In this document: positions 23,625-25,713 of the stretch, one piece after another
Position numbering within the stretch: position 1 is the stretch's first letter
How the letters are laid out: every line of letters starts with the position of its first letter
Origin: JAERML01 sp035687895
GTDB lineage: Bacteria > Bacteroidota > Ignavibacteria > UBA10030 > UBA6906
Assembly (NCBI GenBank): GCA_035687895.1
Contig: DASRUE010000251.1
Span: forward strand, 1-25,713
DNA: 25,713 nt
Reading direction: 5' to 3'
Translations under genes and position numbers: made by a program
Notes under the pieces: model-generated
Told to the model about the DNA's origin: nothing
What the model saw: only the letters and a program-made list of their open reading frames with translations
The model's database searches: none

Positions 23625-24066
23625 GCGCCACTCGCCCATACCGTACCGGATTTCAATAAGGGTTTCTCTAGGGTTCGGATTACTGACGATGCTCTTTTTT
23701 TTCAGTCTCTGGATTCTTATATTACCCATGAGCCCTGATACTTCGTCTGAGATCTTCTTTTACAAAATCTTGCCGAAGGACTTGCTTTGTAGGCTCTTTC
23801 GGTGGAACTTTTTTCACGGACCATTCTGTTGTAACCCCTTTCATTGCCTCATTTTTCTATACTTCACACCATCACCACATCCAGAAAGGACCATTGTGAA
23901 ACCACTCTCCAGGTTTGTCACAATTCTGGACGCCGGATGAACCGTCGGATTGAGTTTCTCAGAACGAAGTGACATTGTTGCATGTGCCCTACCCCGGTGT
24001 ATAGGGGGTAGAGGTGCATCTGGCATCAGCGATGTGTTCTTCATACAAGCGAAAGGATCACAGTAC
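23625..24066 (+). other. Gap of about 440 bases with no convincing gene
   Basis: The largest non-coding stretch in the window. A 109-codon frame (23611-23940) overlaps the end of the SRPBCC gene by 14 bases; its product would start with a membrane-like segment but continues with a Cys-, Phe- and Pro-rich sequence unlike a folded protein, and it lacks a proper Shine-Dalgarno, so I do not call it. The stretch holds an eight-T run (23695-23702) without a stem before it, and many pyrimidine runs, noticeably more AT-rich than the flanking genes. Its 3' end carries the long hairpin at 23982-24019. Confidence 0.6.
23982..24019 (+). promoter_or_regulatory. Long hairpin in the leader of the DUF3078 gene
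   Basis: Bases 23982-23995 can pair with 24005-24019: seven perfect pairs (CTACCCC with GGGGTAG), one bulged A at 24012, then seven more pairs including two G-U, around a nine-base loop. There is no T tract after it. It ends 47 bases before the start codon. It overlaps a weak promoter-like pair (TTGCAT 23979, TATAGG 24000, 16-base spacer), so it could act as an RNA leader structure or as a DNA palindrome bound by a regulator. Confidence 0.5.
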
Positions 24067-24966
24067 ATGAAGCAAATGTTGACAGCTGTCCTGTTGTGTG
24101 TTGGACTTACGGCATATGCACAGACTGGTGATGATGCCGCGCGTGAGAAGCGCTTCCAGGAAACCGCTGCGAAGGCAGGAGCGGATTCTTCCAAGCCCTT
24201 CGGGTGGACGCACAACGTTGTCACCGGCGTGAATCTGACACAGGTCTCATTCAAAGATTGGGCACAAGGGGGTGAAAACGCGCTCTCCTACACACTCTGG
24301 TTTGGGGCGACGTCCGTTCAGGAAGAGGAAAAGACTCACTGGGTGAACACGCTAAAACTTGCCTTCGGTCAATCACGCCTGGGCAGTCAAGGACTGCGTA
24401 AGACGGACGATGAGATCTATTTCGAAACACTTCTCATTTACAAGCTGGGTGTGTACATCAATCCGTACGCGGCGGGGACATTTCGCACTCAGTTTGCCAG
24501 CGGCTACAAGTATGACGACCTGGGAACCAGAACGGAAGTGTCCAAGATCTTTGACCCCGCCTATCTCACCCAAAGTGTGGGGGCGGCCTATCAGCCCATC
24601 CCCGAAGTGACGACACGGCTGGGCGTTGCGATGCGGGAAGTGTTGACGAGCGATTTCCCGGGTTATGCAGATGATCCTCAGACCCTGGAGGTGGAGAAAA
24701 CAAGGGTGGAGGGAGGTATCGAGTCTGTCACCGACGCCGAATGGAAGTTTGCAGAGAACATGAAATTCACCTCCAAGCTCGCACTCTTTGCCCCCTTCAA
24801 GACGCTGGATGAGATCATCCTGCGAAATGATAATACCATTACTGCAAGGGTGAACGAATATGTAAACGTCAGCTTCAATGTGCAGTTCATCCACGACGTA
24901 ACCGTGACACGGAGAACCCAGGTGAAGGAAGTGCTTGCAATCGGAATAAGCTATACCCTGCTCTAA
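24067..24966 (+). CDS. DUF3078-type outer-membrane protein
   Basis: Protein of 299 residues with a clear signal peptide (MKQMLTAVLLCVGLTAYAQ, cleaved near AYA-Q). The body has alternating amphipathic strands typical of an outer-membrane beta-barrel. VTGVNLTQVSFKDWAQGGENALSY (about 57-80), WVNTLKLAFGQSR and RKTDDEIYFETLLIYKL are hallmarks of DUF3078, a family found mainly in Bacteroidota and relatives and of unknown function. The chain ends in hydrophobic alternation (IGISYTLL), as expected of a final barrel strand. ATG 24067 has AAAGGA at 24052-24056 region upstream; the frame is open further to TTG 23950, but that part covers the leader hairpin and does not look coding. Confidence 0.82.
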   Translation: MKQMLTAVLLCVGLTAYAQTGDDAAREKRFQETAAKAGADSSKPFGWTHNVVTGVNLTQVSFKDWAQGGENALSYTLWFGATSVQEEEKTHWVNTLKLAFGQSRLGSQGLRKTDDEIYFETLLIYKLGVYINPYAAGTFRTQFASGYKYDDLGTRTEVSKIFDPAYLTQSVGAAYQPIPEVTTRLGVAMREVLTSDFPGYADDPQTLEVEKTRVEGGIESVTDAEWKFAENMKFTSKLALFAPFKTLDEIILRNDNTITARVNEYVNVSFNVQFIHDVTVTRRTQVKEVLAIGISYTLL

Positions 24967-25007
24967 GCAGGAAACCATCCTTTCCACTTTTCAGAGTGAG
25001 GACCAAT

Positions 25008-25409
25008 ATGAGCATGATCAAGGAGTTCAAAGAGTTTGCAATGCGCGGGAATGTGGTCGATCTCGCGGTTGGTATAGTAATCGGCGCGGCATTCGGAAAA
25101 ATCGTATCATCGCTCGTTGGGGATGTAATCATGCCCCCTCTCGGCCTGTTGATCGGTGGCGTGGATTTCTCGAATTTGGAGATCGCCCTGAAAGCAGCAG
25201 CGGATGGGGCACCTGCCGTCGCATTGCGGTACGGTGCGTTCATTCAAAGCATCTTTGATTTTGCCATTGTTGCGTTTGCGATCTTCATCGTGGTAAAGGC
25301 CATTAACAAACTGAAGCGCAAGAAAGACGAGGCACCGGCAGCGCCACCAGCCCCTCCCAGACAGGAAGTTCTCCTTTCGGAAATCCGCGACCTCCTGAAG
25401 GCGAGGTAG
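25008..25409 (+). CDS. mscL: Large-conductance mechanosensitive channel MscL
   Basis: Homopentameric inner-membrane channel that opens under strong membrane tension to release solutes during hypo-osmotic shock. It has 133 residues. The N-terminal amphipathic helix KEFKEFAMRGNVVDLAVG (5-22) leads into TM1 with GIVIGAAFGKIVSSLVGDVIMP (22-43), a periplasmic loop and TM2 (about 74-100, FIQSIFDFAIVAFAIFIVV). A Pro/Ala-rich linker (PAAPPAPP) leads to the C-terminal bundle helix EVLLSEIRDLLKAR. ATG 25008 is favoured over GTG 24996 because GAGGA (24998-25002) is well placed before it. An inverted repeat crosses the stop codon. Confidence 0.96.
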   Translation: MSMIKEFKEFAMRGNVVDLAVGIVIGAAFGKIVSSLVGDVIMPPLGLLIGGVDFSNLEIALKAAADGAPAVALRYGAFIQSIFDFAIVAFAIFIVVKAINKLKRKKDEAPAAPPAPPRQEVLLSEIRDLLKAR

Positions 25410-25427
25410 TAACACCGCAGATTTCCG
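25378..25427. repeat. Inverted repeat spanning the mscL stop codon
   Basis: CGGAAATC (25378-25385) and GATTTCCG (25420-25427) are exact complements, with a smaller CCTC/GAGG pair (25391-25394, 25403-25406) inside. The transcript could fold into a two-part stem at the 3' end of mscL. No T tract follows. Confidence 0.35.
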
Positions 25428-25456
25428 GATCTATCATACAGCACAAAGGGGTTCGT

Positions 25457-25713
25457 ATGACACAGATGGTTCTTCTCACACGTCTCCGCATCGTACTGAT
25501 ACTCGGAGGCCTCGCGTTGTTGTTTTCTGCCTGCAGCACCGTTCCAATCACAGGAAGGAGGCAACTGAGCCTCATACCGGGTTCCACGATGCTCTCCATG
25601 AGTTCACAACAATATGGGGAGTTTTTGAAGACCAACAAGGTCAGCACCGACCAACAACAAATCGCTCTCGTAAAAAGAGTCGGCCGGGGGATTCAGCTTG
25701 CGGTGGAACAGTA
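25457..25713 (+). CDS. M48-family metallopeptidase lipoprotein, 3'-truncated by the window edge
   Basis: First 85 codons of an open frame that runs off the window. A signal peptide ends in a lipobox (FSAC, Cys26). The next segment, STVPITGRRQLSLIP (27-41), followed by MLSMSSQQYGEFL and VKRVGRGIQLAVEQ, is the characteristic start of Oma1/LoiP-like M48 zinc metallopeptidases, which act on misfolded envelope proteins. The HExxH zinc motif would lie beyond the window, so activity cannot be checked. AAGGGG at 25446-25450 region precedes ATG 25457. Together with the HtrA-type and trypsin-like proteins it adds to the envelope proteolysis theme. Confidence 0.85.
   Translation, partial: MTQMVLLTRLRIVLILGGLALLFSACSTVPITGRRQLSLIPGSTMLSMSSQQYGEFLKTNKVSTDQQQIALVKRVGRGIQLAVEQ

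Noticed and set aside
23611..23940. A 109-codon frame with a membrane-like N-terminus
   Set aside because: It overlaps the SRPBCC gene, has no good Shine-Dalgarno and a Cys-, Phe- and Pro-rich composition typical of translated non-coding DNA. Not excluded, but not supported.
24970..24985. GGAAA/TTTCC hairpin after the DUF3078 stop as a terminator
   Set aside because: Only five AT-rich pairs with a short broken T tract; too weak to call.
1..25713. Mobile elements, CRISPR arrays, defence islands, tRNA or rRNA genes
   Set aside because: Reading through the window showed no transposase, integrase, phage or toxin-antitoxin gene, no regularly spaced repeats and no gap that could hold an rRNA or a recognisable tRNA. 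The HNH protein has no partner that would suggest restriction.

Overview
The window is a gene-dense piece of a bacterial chromosome. Every gene I can support lies on the + strand, mostly a few to a few dozen bases apart, with four 4-base ATGA stop/start overlaps. The gene set points to the Bacteroidota/Chlorobiota/Ignavibacteriota (FCB) group: a DUF3078-type outer-membrane protein, lipoproteins with S/A-C lipoboxes, a split-type methylmalonyl-CoA mutase and a trpS-scpA-scpB-rluB block. This placement is inference from gene content; there is no rRNA or other direct marker. I found no tRNA, rRNA, CRISPR array, insertion sequence or prophage gene.

Layout: (1) 2-2786: the 3' part of a YtcJ-type amidohydrolase, an MFS transporter and a small unrecognised protein with a possible nuclease-like core. 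(2) 2844-8459: translation and envelope housekeeping genes, namely prmC, dtd, an exported peptidase-MA-like protein that has lost its zinc motif, an alkaline-phosphatase-superfamily metalloenzyme and the DNA uptake channel ComEC. (3) 8541-13234: a methylmalonyl-CoA mutase large subunit behind its own candidate promoter, a SpoU/TrmH RNA methyltransferase, a P1-type self-processing peptidase, an RsuA-family pseudouridine synthase and a NUDIX hydrolase. (4) 13340-17717: a PfkB sugar/nucleoside kinase, mtnA, recO and a DegP/HtrA protease, closed by a strong intrinsic terminator. (5) 17805-21820: a consensus-like promoter, an HNH endonuclease gene with an odd start region, a second terminator, then trpS, scpA, scpB and an rluB-like gene. 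(6) 21883-25713: envelope genes, namely a trypsin-like lipoprotein, an SRPBCC protein, a roughly 440-base gap with a long leader hairpin, a DUF3078 protein, mscL and the start of an M48 metallopeptidase lipoprotein.

Themes are translation quality control (PrmC, Dtd, TrpS, two pseudouridine synthases, an RNA methyltransferase), chromosome maintenance (RecO, ScpA/ScpB, ComEC) and envelope proteostasis (HtrA, trypsin-like lipoprotein, M48, pseudo-peptidase). I see no clear new defence or mobile system. The points most worth a second look are the degenerate peptidase, the HNH start region with tandem Shine-Dalgarno sequences, the leader hairpin before the DUF3078 gene, the PfkB-MtnA pair and the split mutase without a visible partner subunit.
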